Origin: Peptococcaceae bacterium
Lineage (GTDB): Bacteria > Bacillota > Desulfitobacteriia > Desulfitobacteriales > Syntrophobotulaceae
DNA: 64,000 nucleotides
Reading direction: 5' to 3'
NCBI GenBank assembly: GCA_012517475.1
Contig: JAAYUV010000105.1
Coordinates: forward strand, 36,043-100,042
Under the pieces are notes generated by a model. The model saw nothing but the letters and a program-made list of their open reading frames with translations. It had not been told where the DNA came from and did no database searches. Below are positions 17,710-26,992 of this stretch, one piece after another (position 1 is the stretch's first letter; each line of letters opens with the position of its first letter). The position numbers and the translations under genes were made by a program.

Positions 17710-18437
17710 GACTGGTCATTTATCATCTTTATCCGGATTTGCTTGATCTTTACGGGGACAGGGGGAATATTCTGGCCTTGTCCGCCCGGTGCAGATGGCG
17801 GGGAATAGAGGTTGATATCCGGAGGGTAACTTTAGGGGATCCCATTGATTTTTCCCAGGCGGACATACTTTTTTTAGGAGGGGGTTCCGACAGGGAACAA
17901 AGCCTGCTGGTAGAAGATCTTGGCTCCAGGGCAAAAGAACTGGCGGATTCTATCGAAGATGGATTGGTGATCCTAACCATCTGCGGCGGGTATCAGCTGC
18001 TTGGTCAATATTATCAGACCGGCGAAGGGAAAAAGATACCCGGTTTAAAAATTCTTGATTTATATACAATTGCCGGCAGCAAAAGATTAATTGGTAATGT
18101 CGTAGCCGAAATGAATGAGGAAGTTTTCTCTTTAAATACCCTTGTCGGTTTTGAAAATCATTCCGGAAAAACTTACCTTGGGCCTGGATTACAGCCTTTG
18201 GCAAAGATTATCAGGGGTTATGGCAATAACGGAGAAGACAAACAAGAGGGAGTACGGTATAAAAATGTCCTGGGGACCTACCTGCACGGGCCGTTGTTGC
18301 CTAAGAATCCTCACATTGCAGACTGGATGATCTTATCGGCTCTGAAAAGAAAAGGCTTAGGTGACTCACTTGCCTTATTGGACGATACCATGGAAATAAA
18401 TGCGCATCGTGCTATCATCGCCAGATTTAAAGAATAG
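17706..18437 (+). CDS. gatD: Lipid II isoglutaminyl synthase, glutaminase subunit GatD
   Basis: A 243-residue class I, CobB/CobQ-type glutamine amidotransferase. The nucleophile elbow is T-I-C-G-G-Y-Q near residue 95, with the catalytic histidine in Y-L-H-G-P near residue 197. It feeds ammonia to MurT for amidation of peptidoglycan stem peptides. It overlaps murT by four bases, so the two subunits are translationally coupled. Confidence 0.93.
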   Translation: MRLVIYHLYPDLLDLYGDRGNILALSARCRWRGIEVDIRRVTLGDPIDFSQADILFLGGGSDREQSLLVEDLGSRAKELADSIEDGLVILTICGGYQLLGQYYQTGEGKKIPGLKILDLYTIAGSKRLIGNVVAEMNEEVFSLNTLVGFENHSGKTYLGPGLQPLAKIIRGYGNNGEDKQEGVRYKNVLGTYLHGPLLPKNPHIADWMILSALKRKGLGDSLALLDDTMEINAHRAIIARFKE

Positions 18438-18598
18438 GCACGTTTTAGCTATTTTTTAAAATTAAGTGCATCATATATATATATACTTTTCCGGATAAAT
18501 AAAATTGTCTGTCCCATATAGTTGGAAAATAATTCCTTGCAAATAGGTTGTCTGTCCCTCCTTTTTCATGAATATATTTGAAAAAGGAGGGATTTATT

Positions 18599-19348
18599 AT
18601 GAAAGAGAACCTAGTTGAAATCAGACCCGGATACTTCCTTAATAAAAATGACCCTCAATATTGGCGAAAACGACTGAAACATTTGCCGAACGATTCAAAG
18701 GCTATGTATCATGTCGGGGTTGAAACCGGGAAGAATGCGGAAGAATATCTGGCGATTTACAAGCAAACAGGGAATAAAAAAGATTTAACCTTATCCCAAA
18801 AAAAACAAAAGGAAGCCCTCTCTCTTTTGAAAAAATCTTCTGCTAACGGCTATTTACTGGCCAGATCGGAAATTCTCCGGCTGGAGGAAATGGATATTAT
18901 AGACAATAAAAACAAAATTCCCAAATCGAATTTCCCGTATAAAGCAGGTCTGTTTTGCATTATAATCGGTGCTTTGCTTGCCGGTGGTCTGTTTCTGGCA
19001 TTGAAGAACCGCATCACCAATGTAACGATCATTCCGCACTATTCAACTTTCATGAAAACGAACACCCTGGTGGTTCCTTATGAAGTGAAAAAGGAAAAGC
19101 CAAAGCCAGCTCAGATTCCTGATTTGGCTTATAAGGAGCGGATTATTGAAACCAATACGACAGATGAAAATAAATTGGCAAATATTTTGGTCAATACGGT
19201 AATGGAAGAATACAAAAATAATAATTCAAATCCTGTCAAAGTAGTTGCAAATATAACCAACTCTAACTCTTCCGTACCCGGAAAACTATCTCACGACACT
19301 ACCCATGGAACCGCATTCCATGAAAAATACGGTTGTCTCCAAAGGTGA
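18599..19348 (+). CDS. Single-pass membrane protein, likely N-terminal half of an L,D-transpeptidase
   Basis: A 249-residue frame. Residues 1-110 are cytoplasmic and Lys-rich with a tetratricopeptide-like stretch (K-A-M-Y-H-V-G-V). Residues 113-135 form one membrane helix (I-I-I-G-A-L-L-A-G-G). The rest is an extracellular Lys/Pro and Asn-rich linker. AAAAAGGAGGG precedes the ATG at 18599. The frame runs out just as a YkuD domain starts in the +1 frame. The domain downstream lacks its own signal or ribosome binding site, so both parts probably were, or are, one protein of about 450 residues. Confidence 0.6.
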   Translation: MKENLVEIRPGYFLNKNDPQYWRKRLKHLPNDSKAMYHVGVETGKNAEEYLAIYKQTGNKKDLTLSQKKQKEALSLLKKSSANGYLLARSEILRLEEMDIIDNKNKIPKSNFPYKAGLFCIIIGALLAGGLFLALKNRITNVTIIPHYSTFMKTNTLVVPYEVKKEKPKPAQIPDLAYKERIIETNTTDENKLANILVNTVMEEYKNNNSNPVKVVANITNSNSSVPGKLSHDTTHGTAFHEKYGCLQR

Positions 19349-19943
19349 TCAACAAGGGGGGTGGATATACTGCCCCCAGGACATTTCCTCATGCCAGAAC
19401 GAAAGACAACTTCTTGATATCATAAGACAATCACTTCAGCCCAACATCAATATAAACGGTTCGATTCCTTTCTCTCCGCTAACCCTGATAATAAATAAAA
19501 AAAAATACACTTTGTCCGTAATCTCGGGCAATACCGTGCTGCGTAAATACACGGTAGGATTAGGTGCGGATAATTCTACCCCGGAGGGAGTATTTTACGT
19601 CGATAAAAAGATAATGAATCCCGATAAGGAAGTGCCCTTGATATCCAATGTTTTTGGCACCAGAGGCCTTCAGTTTTCCAACCCTTATTATGCGATACAC
19701 GGGACAAACGATAATCAAAGTATTGGTTCAGCCAGATCTCATGGCTGTATTCGCTTAACCAATCATGACGTCAATGACCTGTATGCTACCGTTCCGCTCT
19801 ATACGGAAGTGATTATCTCCCCAACGAATGATGATCAGACTTTTTCTCAATTGAACTTGCAAAATAACCCAAAACAGTTCTATGATACTTCAGATAATAT
19901 GAAAGAACAAAATAAGCAAGGGGACATTCCCTGGGAAACATAA
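19305..19943 (+). CDS. L,D-transpeptidase (YkuD) domain
   Basis: A YkuD catalytic domain occupies most of this frame: A-I-H-G-T and S-H-G-C-I-R-L near residues 140-165, with the cysteine nucleophile in S-H-G-C. These enzymes cross-link peptidoglycan, often in spore cortex or cell-wall remodelling. The possible ATGs at 19305 and 19320 have no ribosome binding site and no signal peptide follows, yet the domain must act outside the membrane. It overlaps the preceding membrane-anchored frame by 44 bases in the +1 register. A frameshift, real or sequencing error, is the simplest reading. Confidence 0.75.
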   Translation: MEPHSMKNTVVSKGDQQGGWIYCPQDISSCQNERQLLDIIRQSLQPNININGSIPFSPLTLIINKKKYTLSVISGNTVLRKYTVGLGADNSTPEGVFYVDKKIMNPDKEVPLISNVFGTRGLQFSNPYYAIHGTNDNQSIGSARSHGCIRLTNHDVNDLYATVPLYTEVIISPTNDDQTFSQLNLQNNPKQFYDTSDNMKEQNKQGDIPWET

Positions 19944-20026
19944 AAAAATAAGTATAGTTTCCATAATTTTCAAACAAAATAATTAAGCAAATCGTGTAAA
20001 TTGGCATGTACAACACGGAGAGTTCG

Positions 20027-20056
20027 TTGACACTTTTATGTTGAGATCGCTATAAT
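20027..20056 (+). promoter_or_regulatory. Sigma-A promoter of ndoAI-ndoA
   Basis: TTGACA at 20027-20032 and TATAAT at 20051-20056, both perfect, with an 18-base spacer. The antitoxin start codon lies about 45 bases further on. Confidence 0.85.
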
Positions 20057-20101
20057 AGAGTAGGATTGGTTTCGTTATATGTGTACTAGGAGGTGCCTGA
20101 C

Positions 20102-20389
20102 TTGGCAGAAACTAGACGTATTGTTGTTTGTTTGCCGGAGAGCATTATTGAAGAAGTTGATGACATCGTTTTAAACGAGAAGAAAAACCGTAGCGACTTC
20201 ATCAGAGAGGCAATCTACAGTGTTTTATTGGAAAGGCGAAGAGCAGGAATACGCGAGCAAATGCGTCAGGGATATGTAGAAATGGCGCAGATCAATCTTA
20301 CTTTGGCTAAAGATTTGTGCCAAGCTGAAGAAGAAGCCACGATTTGTTATGAAAGGAAATTGGCTTGGAGTGTCGGGTATGAGTATTAA
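20102..20389 (+). CDS. ndoAI: Type II antitoxin NdoAI (EndoAI/MazE-like), ribbon-helix-helix
   Basis: A 95-residue protein whose N-terminal 45 residues are a ribbon-helix-helix domain ([11 protein letters not shown] then R-S-D-F-I-R-E-A), as in Bacillus EndoAI. It neutralises the NdoA endoribonuclease and represses the operon. I chose the TTG at 20102, eight bases after AGGAGG; a GTG at 20093 overlaps that site. The end overlaps the toxin start by 11 bases. Confidence 0.88.
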   Translation: MAETRRIVVCLPESIIEEVDDIVLNEKKNRSDFIREAIYSVLLERRRAGIREQMRQGYVEMAQINLTLAKDLCQAEEEATICYERKLAWSVGYEY

Positions 20390-20729
20390 ACGCGGGGAAA
20401 TCTTTTATGCGGAATTAAACCCCGTTATAGGTTCTGAGCAGGGAGGTACACGTCCTGTTTTAGTGATTCAGAATGATATCGGAAATCAATATAGTCCTAC
20501 AACGATTATTGCTGCAATAACATCTCAGATTTCCAAGGCAAAGCTTCCCACGCATGTTGAAGTGAAAGCGAAAAGAAGTGGCTTGGAAAGAGATTCAGTC
20601 ATCTTGACAGAACAAATCAGAACAATCGATAAAAGCCGCTTGAAAGAGAAGGTTGCTGTTTTAGATGAAGAAGTGATGCTCAGGGTGGATGAAGCGATAG
20701 AAATAAGCCTTGGGTTGACTGAGATTTAA
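20379..20729 (+). CDS. ndoA: mRNA interferase NdoA (MazF/PemK family)
   Basis: A 116-residue toxin of the MazF fold: R-G-E-I-F-Y-A-E-L at the start, [15 protein letters not shown] near residues 17-31, and [10 protein letters not shown]. The protein closely follows Bacillus NdoA in length and motifs and should cleave RNA at a short U-rich site. The ATG at 20379 lies inside the end of the antitoxin gene with GGAG upstream, so synthesis is coupled. Confidence 0.92.
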   Translation: MSIKRGEIFYAELNPVIGSEQGGTRPVLVIQNDIGNQYSPTTIIAAITSQISKAKLPTHVEVKAKRSGLERDSVILTEQIRTIDKSRLKEKVAVLDEEVMLRVDEAIEISLGLTEI

Positions 20730-20770
20730 TGTATTCTTGTTTTAATCAAATTACATAATTCAGTAACAAC

Positions 20771-20808
20771 TCAGCGTGTAAGGACTTCCACTTAAACGCT
20801 GATTTTGT
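20771..20808 (+). terminator. Terminator-like hairpin
   Basis: TCAGCGT / ACGCTGA with an 18-base loop and a following ATTTTGTTATTTT tract, between ndoA and tex. Confidence 0.55.
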
Positions 20809-20826
20809 TATTTTAGCTGGAGGTAT

Positions 20827-22971
20827 TTGAAATTGGATCTTATTGAAGTGATTGCAAAAGAACTGGGGTTAAAAACACGTCAAGTTGTAGACACCGTAAA
20901 ACTCCTTGATGATGGGAATACCATTCCTTTTATTGCCCGTTACCGTAAAGAAGCAACCGGTGAACTTGATGAAACTATTCTCCGGACCATGGTTGAAAGA
21001 CTGGAATACTTAAGAAATCTCGAGAAGAGAAAGGAAGAGGTTCTCAGGCTCATTGATGAACAAGGTAAGCTGGATGAGGAATTGAAAACAAAGATCGAAA
21101 GAGCGGTCAAACTTCAGGAAGTTGAGGATCTTTACCGGCCATACAAACAGAAGAAAAGAACCCGGGCTTCCATTGCAAAAGAAAAGGGATTAGAGCCGTT
21201 AGCGAAATGGATCGTGAGCCAACCGGTAAAAGGGAATCCGAATGAAGAAGCGATTCAATATATCAATTCGGAGCTTGGGGTCGAAACAATAGAAGACGCT
21301 ATCCATGGGGCCTTGGATATTATTGCGGAGGAAGTATCCGATGATGCTGATGTAAGAAAGATTGTCCGGAACAAGACCTATGAATTGGGAGACATCTGTG
21401 CCAAAGCGAAGAAAGAAGAGCGATCGCCTTATGAGATGTACTACGATTACCGGGAACCTGTTCGCAGGATACCTCCTCATAGAATCTTAGCTTTAAATAG
21501 AGGAGAAAAAGAAGAATTCCTCACTGTAGGAATAGAAATTGAACCGGAGAAAATTCTCGCATTAATGGAAATGAGATACCTCAAAGGGGGGCCATGCCAA
21601 GATTTGATGCAGAGGGCTTTGCAGGATGCCTATAAGCGCCTTATTGCTCCCTCTATTGAAAGGGAGATCAGGGCGGAAATTACTAACCGGGCGGGAGAGC
21701 AGGCTGTAAAGGTTTTTGCCGCAAATCTGCGGCAGCTTTTGCTTCAGCCTCCTGTCAGGGGGAAAGTAATCCTGGGAATTGACCCCGGCTATCGGACCGG
21801 ATGTAAATGGGCTTTAATCAATGATACCGGAAAGCTATCCGGAGTAGGAGTAATTTATCCGCATCCCCCTCAGAACAAAAAGGAAGAAGCCAAAAAAGAT
21901 ATTCATAGGATTATTCGTGAAAACGGAGTACATATTATTGCGGTCGGAAACGGCACAGCTTCCAGGGAAACTGAGGAAATGGTTGCGGAATTAATCCAGG
22001 AACATAATTTGCCGCTGGAATATATTATTGTCAGTGAAGCCGGTGCTTCGGTTTATTCTGCTTCGCCCCTTGCCAAAGAAGAGTTTCCTGATTTCGATCT
22101 TTCACTGCGGAGTGCGGTCTCGATAGCCCGCAGGCTGCAGGATCCCCTGGCTGAGCTCGTAAAAATTGACCCCAAGTCAATCGGAGTTGGACAATACCAG
22201 CACGATATTCAGCCCAAAATATTGGAAGGTTCTTTGGGAGGGGTCGTGGAATCTTGTGTGAACACGGTAGGTGTTGATTTAAATACAGCTTCTCCGGCAA
22301 TATTAAAGTTTGTTTCCGGGCTTAACAGTACGGTAGCAAAGAATATTGTCATGTTCAGGGAAAAAAACGGCAAATTTAAACGCAGGGAGGACCTGAAGAA
22401 AGTTCCCAGGTTGGGGGAACAGACCTATATTCAATGTGCAGGTTTCATTCGCCTGCCGGATGGGGAAAATAACCTTGAGAATACTCCGGTTCATCCGGAA
22501 TCCTATGGTCTGGCTGTTAAAATTTTAGAGAAGGCGGGTTTTTCCGAGGCAGATTTGAAAACCAAAACAGGACAAATCCGTTCCGCTCTTTCTTCTTTTC
22601 ATCCTGAAGACTTGGCTAAGGAACTTCAGGCAGGAATTCCTACCGTGAAAGATATTATTGAAGCCCTGCAAAGGCCGGGAAGAGACCCTAGAGAAGATTT
22701 GCCCCGACCGCTTTTACGTAAAGATATCACCAGGCTGGAGGATCTTCGCCAAGGTATGATCCTGGAGGGAACAGTAAGAAATATTGTGGATTTTGGGATT
22801 TTCGTTGATATTGGTTTAAAGAATGATGGTCTTGTTCATATTTCACAACTCAGAGACCAATATGTCAGACACCCTATGGAAGTTGCTTCAGTCGGAGATA
22901 TCGTAAGGGTCAGGGTCTTGCAGATTGATGTGGAAAGAGGAAGAGTGGGGCTTTCCATGAAAGAAATCTAA
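20827..22971 (+). CDS. tex: Tex family RNA-binding protein
   Basis: A 714-residue Tex/YdcI-type protein of normal length. It has an N-terminal helical region (D-D-G-N-T-I-P-F-I-A-R-Y-R-K-E), a YqgF/RNase-H-like core (G-I-D-P-G-Y-R-T-G), helix-hairpin-helix repeats (L-N-T-A-S-P and K-V-P-R-L-G), and a C-terminal S1 domain (residues 640-712: G-T-V-R-N-I-V-D-F-G-I-F-V-D-I-G). It is thought to act in transcript handling. The start is TTG at 20827, three bases after GGAGG; a TTG two codons later has better spacing. Confidence 0.94.
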   Translation: MKLDLIEVIAKELGLKTRQVVDTVKLLDDGNTIPFIARYRKEATGELDETILRTMVERLEYLRNLEKRKEEVLRLIDEQGKLDEELKTKIERAVKLQEVEDLYRPYKQKKRTRASIAKEKGLEPLAKWIVSQPVKGNPNEEAIQYINSELGVETIEDAIHGALDIIAEEVSDDADVRKIVRNKTYELGDICAKAKKEERSPYEMYYDYREPVRRIPPHRILALNRGEKEEFLTVGIEIEPEKILALMEMRYLKGGPCQDLMQRALQDAYKRLIAPSIEREIRAEITNRAGEQAVKVFAANLRQLLLQPPVRGKVILGIDPGYRTGCKWALINDTGKLSGVGVIYPHPPQNKKEEAKKDIHRIIRENGVHIIAVGNGTASRETEEMVAELIQEHNLPLEYIIVSEAGASVYSASPLAKEEFPDFDLSLRSAVSIARRLQDPLAELVKIDPKSIGVGQYQHDIQPKILEGSLGGVVESCVNTVGVDLNTASPAILKFVSGLNSTVAKNIVMFREKNGKFKRREDLKKVPRLGEQTYIQCAGFIRLPDGENNLENTPVHPESYGLAVKILEKAGFSEADLKTKTGQIRSALSSFHPEDLAKELQAGIPTVKDIIEALQRPGRDPREDLPRPLLRKDITRLEDLRQGMILEGTVRNIVDFGIFVDIGLKNDGLVHISQLRDQYVRHPMEVASVGDIVRVRVLQIDVERGRVGLSMKEI

Positions 22972-23021
22972 GAAACAAAGCAATAGATAGGGGATTCGGG
23001 GAAACAGGAGGATATTACGAC

Positions 23022-24236
23022 ATGAGTCATCAAGCAAAGATCATTGCCAATGGCAATATTAAAACGATGGTTGACGGTAAGGAATTCTGCGGAAGTATTC
23101 TGATAACTGGGAGCAAAATTTCCAGGATCGTTAAACATCCTGTTCAGGAATTTCATGAAACAGAAATACTGGCCCTATTTGGTTTTAGTCCGGATCAAAA
23201 CGTCGGAATTATCAATGCAACGGGAAAATGGGTCCTTCCCGGATTTATCGATGCCCATTGCCATGTGGGTATCGGCGAAGAAATTTACCGTTATGAAGGG
23301 GACGATCTGAACGAGATGACCGATCCCCTGACTCCTGAATTGCGGGCAATCGACGGAATTAACCCGGAAGATGAAGGTTTCCGGGATGCACGCTTGGGAG
23401 GAATAACCGCCGCCTTTACCTGTCCGGGCAGTGCCAATGTGGTTGGGGGAACAGGGGTTGTTGTCAAAACCTCCGGAAGGATCGTGGAAGAAATGATTGT
23501 CCGGGATCCTGCCGGGTTAAAGATTGCTTTTGGGGAGAACCCTAAATCCGTCTATGGTGAACAAAAAAAGATGCCAATGACCCGGATGGGTACGGCGGCT
23601 TTGCTTCGACAAGCCTTTGTTGATGCCCTGAACTATAGGGAAAAGCTGGAGCAAGGTAAAAACGATCCTGAAAAGCTTCCGGAGCGTGATCTGGGATTAG
23701 AGACCATTAATCTTGTCCTGGAGAAGAAAATTCCTCTCAGGGCGCATGCCCACAGAGCAGATGATATTATGACAGCGATTCGGATTGCACGGGAATTTGA
23801 AGTGGATCTTGTACTGGAACATTGTACGGAAGGTCATAAGATTGCTGATCTTCTCAAAGAATATGGTTATCCTGCTGTAGTAGGTCCTTCTCTCATTAAT
23901 CGTTCCAAAGTGGAGCTCAAGGATAAGACCTTTGAAACCCCAGGTATCTTAGCCCGTGCAGGAGTGAAGGTAGCTATCATGACAGACCATTCCGTCACAC
24001 CGATAGAATATTTGCCCCTTTGTGCTGCTTTAGCCGTCCGGAACGGAATGAATGAAGAAGACGCACTAAAAGCAATTACACTCTGGCCTGCGGAAATCCT
24101 GGGTATAGACGAACGGTTGGGATCAATCGAAGAAGGAAAAGATGCAGATATTGTGGTCTGGGAGGGGAAGCCCTTAAGCCTTGATGCTGCTCCTCAGGTT
24201 GTTCTAATTAACGGAAAAATAGTAAAACCGGAGTGA
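23022..24236 (+). CDS. Amidohydrolase, imidazolonepropionase-like
   Basis: A 404-residue metal-dependent amidohydrolase. The metal motif D-A-H-C-H-V-G near residue 79 and later single histidines (A-H-A-H, L-E-H-C, M-T-D-H) match the superfamily, and the C-terminus is typical (G-S-I-E-E-G-K-D-A-D-I-V-V-W). The physiological substrate is unknown. It sits between tex and tsaE with a four-base gap to tsaE, so it belongs to that operon. Confidence 0.85.
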   Translation: MSHQAKIIANGNIKTMVDGKEFCGSILITGSKISRIVKHPVQEFHETEILALFGFSPDQNVGIINATGKWVLPGFIDAHCHVGIGEEIYRYEGDDLNEMTDPLTPELRAIDGINPEDEGFRDARLGGITAAFTCPGSANVVGGTGVVVKTSGRIVEEMIVRDPAGLKIAFGENPKSVYGEQKKMPMTRMGTAALLRQAFVDALNYREKLEQGKNDPEKLPERDLGLETINLVLEKKIPLRAHAHRADDIMTAIRIAREFEVDLVLEHCTEGHKIADLLKEYGYPAVVGPSLINRSKVELKDKTFETPGILARAGVKVAIMTDHSVTPIEYLPLCAALAVRNGMNEEDALKAITLWPAEILGIDERLGSIEEGKDADIVVWEGKPLSLDAAPQVVLINGKIVKPE

Positions 24237-24239
24237 AAT

Positions 24240-24701
24240 ATGGCAGAACATGTGTATAAAACCTCCAGCCCGGAGGAGACAATTCGCTTGGGACAAAACC
24301 TTGCACGAACATTAAACGGCGGAGAAATTATTTGCCTGTACGGAGACCTTGGCGCCGGAAAGACCGTTTTGGCCAAGGGACTTGGGGTAGGTTTGGGAGT
24401 TAAACAGGAGATCACAAGTCCTACATTTACTTTGATTCAAGAATACCCTACAAGCAATGAAAAAATAGCGTTTGTTCATATGGATCTCTATAGGCTGCAG
24501 CACCCTGAGGAAGCGGAAATTATTGGGGTTACCGATTATTTCAGAGATGATTGCATTTGTTTGATTGAATGGCCTGAGATTATTTCCGACTTCATACCGA
24601 ACGACAGGATAGAGATCGTAATTCAAGGCAGCGGAGAGCTTCAGCGTTCAATTATTTTTAATACAAATTACAGTGAGGATTATGAAATATCTAACGATTG
24701 A
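24240..24701 (+). CDS. tsaE: tRNA threonylcarbamoyladenosine ATPase TsaE
   Basis: A 153-residue P-loop ATPase (G-D-L-G-A-G-K-T-V near residues 35-43; S-P-T-F-T-L-I). It supports TsaB and TsaD in making t6A at position 37 of ANN-decoding tRNAs. It starts four bases after the amidohydrolase stop and overlaps tsaB by 20 bases. Confidence 0.94.
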   Translation: MAEHVYKTSSPEETIRLGQNLARTLNGGEIICLYGDLGAGKTVLAKGLGVGLGVKQEITSPTFTLIQEYPTSNEKIAFVHMDLYRLQHPEEAEIIGVTDYFRDDCICLIEWPEIISDFIPNDRIEIVIQGSGELQRSIIFNTNYSEDYEISND

Positions 24702-25398
24702 TACGACGACAAAAATAACAGCCCTTTCTCTGGCTGACCAAGGGAAGATCGTAAGCGAGGGTTTCTTACATACAGGTAAAACGCATTCGGAGAGACTTAT
24801 TCCGATGTTGGACCAAATGCTTCATGCTGCTGACTGGAAGCTTGAGGAATTAGGGTTTATCGGGGTAGTACGCGGACCGGGATCTTTTACAGGGATCAGA
24901 ATCGGAATTGCAACAGCACAGGGCTTAGCTCAGGTTCTAAAAATTCCCTTGCGGGGAATCACCTCCCTTGATACTTTGGCTTGGGCGGGTTATGGCAGGG
25001 AAGAGGAAACCGTGGTTATTCTGGATGCCCGTAAGAATGAGTGGTATTATGCCCGGTACAAGTGGCTGGACAAGAGGCAAACCTTGGAAGGTCCCAAGGC
25101 AGTTAACCCCGAACAGTTAATTTGTGAATTAGACAGACGGAATAGACGCTATTATTTTGTTGGTGATGCAGTTCCCGGGGCTCAGCAATTTATCAAGGCA
25201 GCTCTTGGAGAAAAAGCCATAATCCCTTTGGAATATCAATACTTACCCAGGGGAGCTTATGCAGCTTGGGAAACATGGGAGCAATGGCAGGAAACAGGAG
25301 AAGTTTCTATTCGCGATTTCAGCACGGTAGAACCATTATACATCCGCCTTTCCGAAGCGGAAGTAAATTTCAGGAAAAAACATCTGGAGGATTCATAA
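24682..25398 (+). CDS. tsaB: tRNA threonylcarbamoyladenosine protein TsaB
   Basis: A 238-residue ASKHA-fold partner of TsaD. Family motifs are L-T-I-D-T-T at the start and V-R-G-P-G-S-F-T-G-I-R-I-G near residues 64-76. The ATG at 24682 lies inside the end of tsaE, after GTGAGG; the frame extends to a GTG at 24673. It dimerises with TsaD and is part of the t6A-forming complex. Confidence 0.94.
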   Translation: MKYLTIDTTTKITALSLADQGKIVSEGFLHTGKTHSERLIPMLDQMLHAADWKLEELGFIGVVRGPGSFTGIRIGIATAQGLAQVLKIPLRGITSLDTLAWAGYGREEETVVILDARKNEWYYARYKWLDKRQTLEGPKAVNPEQLICELDRRNRRYYFVGDAVPGAQQFIKAALGEKAIIPLEYQYLPRGAYAAWETWEQWQETGEVSIRDFSTVEPLYIRLSEAEVNFRKKHLEDS

Positions 25399-25455
25399 TC
25401 AGGATAAAGACTCAGAACATAAGATGAAAAGAATAATGTTATCCAGGTGGTAAAA

Positions 25456-25947
25456 ATGCAAAATAAAGTACGGGAAAAACAAAATATCCCTGAAGCGATT
25501 TCCAAGGTAGCAATCATTAGGCCAATGACTTTAGAGGACATTCCAACGATTGTCGCAATAGAAGAAGTATCGTTTCCTACGCCTTGGACGGCAGAGTCTT
25601 TTGCTTCAGAGCTTAAGGATAATTATTTAGCGCGTTATTTTTGTCTGGTACTGGACGGAAATGTGATCGGCTATATGGGTCTTTGGATTGTGATGGGGGA
25701 GGCTCATGTTACCAATATTGCCATCTGGCCAGGATGCCGCGGGCAAGGATGGGGAGAACATCTTTTGGGCAATGTAATGCAAAAAATGCTTTCATCAGGG
25801 GTGCTGCGGATTACGCTGGAAGTTAGAGTATCCAATAAAACCGCGCAGAATCTCTACAGCAAGTTAGGATTTAAGCCGGCAGGATTACGCAAGAAATATT
25901 ATTCTGATAACCAAGAAGATGCTATTATCATGTGGGCCAGCCTTTAA
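25456..25947 (+). CDS. rimI: Ribosomal protein alanine N-acetyltransferase RimI
   Basis: A 163-residue GNAT acetyltransferase with acetyl-CoA loop C-R-G-Q-G-W-G near residue 96 and the RimI end N-L-Y-S-K-L-G-F. It classically acetylates the S18 N-terminus and is regularly found between tsaB and tsaD. The ATG at 25456 follows AGGTGG; a GTG at 25447 overlaps that site. Confidence 0.92.
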   Translation: MQNKVREKQNIPEAISKVAIIRPMTLEDIPTIVAIEEVSFPTPWTAESFASELKDNYLARYFCLVLDGNVIGYMGLWIVMGEAHVTNIAIWPGCRGQGWGEHLLGNVMQKMLSSGVLRITLEVRVSNKTAQNLYSKLGFKPAGLRKKYYSDNQEDAIIMWASL

Positions 25948-25955
25948 GGCTGGCC
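25934..25955 (+). terminator. Perfect hairpin across the rimI stop codon
   Basis: GGCCAGCC-TTTAA-GGCTGGCC: an 8-bp GC-rich stem containing the rimI TAA in its loop. No T-run follows, so it may be a processing or pausing hairpin that tunes tsaD expression rather than a full terminator. Confidence 0.5.
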
Positions 25956-25972
25956 TCTCTGGAGGAATCGAT

Positions 25973-26992
25973 TTGGACAACCTGAAAGAAAGTATAATCC
26001 TGGGGATCGAAACAAGCTGTGATGAGACTTCCGCTGCTGTACTGGCCAATGGCAGAGAGCTCAGAAGTCATATCATTTCTTCCCAGGTGGGAACACATCA
26101 GAAATACGGAGGTGTCGTTCCGGAGATTGCCTCAAGGGAGCATTGTCTTCATATCCGTGAAGTTATTCAGCAGGCCATGCAGGAGGCTGGAGTTGATTTT
26201 GCAGATATCTCAGCGATTGCAGTAACCTACGGGCCCGGACTTGTAGGGTCCCTTTTGGTGGGGGTTGCAGCGGCCAAAGCAATGGCTTACGCGGCAAGGG
26301 TTCCATTAATAGCGGTTAATCATCTGGAAGGACATATTTACGCTAATTTTCTGGAACATCAGGATTTGGAGTTTCCGCTTCTCGCTCTTTTGGCATCCGG
26401 GGGGCATACCCATCTTATTCTTTTTCGGGGACACCTGGATTATGAAGTGTTAGGAAGAACAAGGGATGATGCAGCGGGAGAGGCATTTGACAAAGTTGCA
26501 AGGACTTTGGGATTGGGATATCCCGGAGGTCCGTACATACAAAAGGCGGCAGCAAGCGGCAACCCCAAAGCTTTTGATTTTCCAAGGGCATGGTTGGAAG
26601 CAGGGAGTTTGGATTTTAGTTTCAGCGGTTTAAAATCGGCTGTTCTCAATACATTGAATACTGCCAAAATGAAAGGGGAAGTGTTAAATACCTCCGATCT
26701 TGCGGCATCCTTTCAGCTTGCCGCAGTCGATGTCCTGGTGCAGAAATCTCTCAGAGCTTTAGAACTGTACCCGGCAAAAACCTTTGCACTCGCCGGGGGA
26801 GTAGCGGCAAATGCCATGTTGCGGGAACTTCTAAAAAAAGAAATGGCAATGCAAAACGTGCGGTTCGTATATCCCTCTCCAACTCTTTGTACAGATAATG
26901 GGGCAATGATAGCGATTGCCGGATATTACAGATTTATTGCAGGCAAGCATGCTTCATGGAAGTTAAATGCCGTTCCGGGTTTAAATCTCTGA
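25973..26992 (+). CDS. tsaD: tRNA N6-adenosine threonylcarbamoyltransferase TsaD
   Basis: A 339-residue ASKHA protein, full length. The metal-binding histidines are in H-L-E-G-H near residues 113-117, and E-T-S-C-D-E-T-S marks the N-terminus. It transfers the threonylcarbamoyl group to A37 of tRNA. The start is the TTG at 25973, eight bases after GGAGG; the frame runs back into rimI but has no site there. It is last in the tex-to-tsaD run. Confidence 0.95.
   Translation: MDNLKESIILGIETSCDETSAAVLANGRELRSHIISSQVGTHQKYGGVVPEIASREHCLHIREVIQQAMQEAGVDFADISAIAVTYGPGLVGSLLVGVAAAKAMAYAARVPLIAVNHLEGHIYANFLEHQDLEFPLLALLASGGHTHLILFRGHLDYEVLGRTRDDAAGEAFDKVARTLGLGYPGGPYIQKAAASGNPKAFDFPRAWLEAGSLDFSFSGLKSAVLNTLNTAKMKGEVLNTSDLAASFQLAAVDVLVQKSLRALELYPAKTFALAGGVAANAMLRELLKKEMAMQNVRFVYPSPTLCTDNGAMIAIAGYYRFIAGKHASWKLNAVPGLNL

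Noticed and set aside
18441..18598. Riboswitch before the L,D-transpeptidase locus
   Set aside because: Only TA-rich repeats and no recognisable conserved core.
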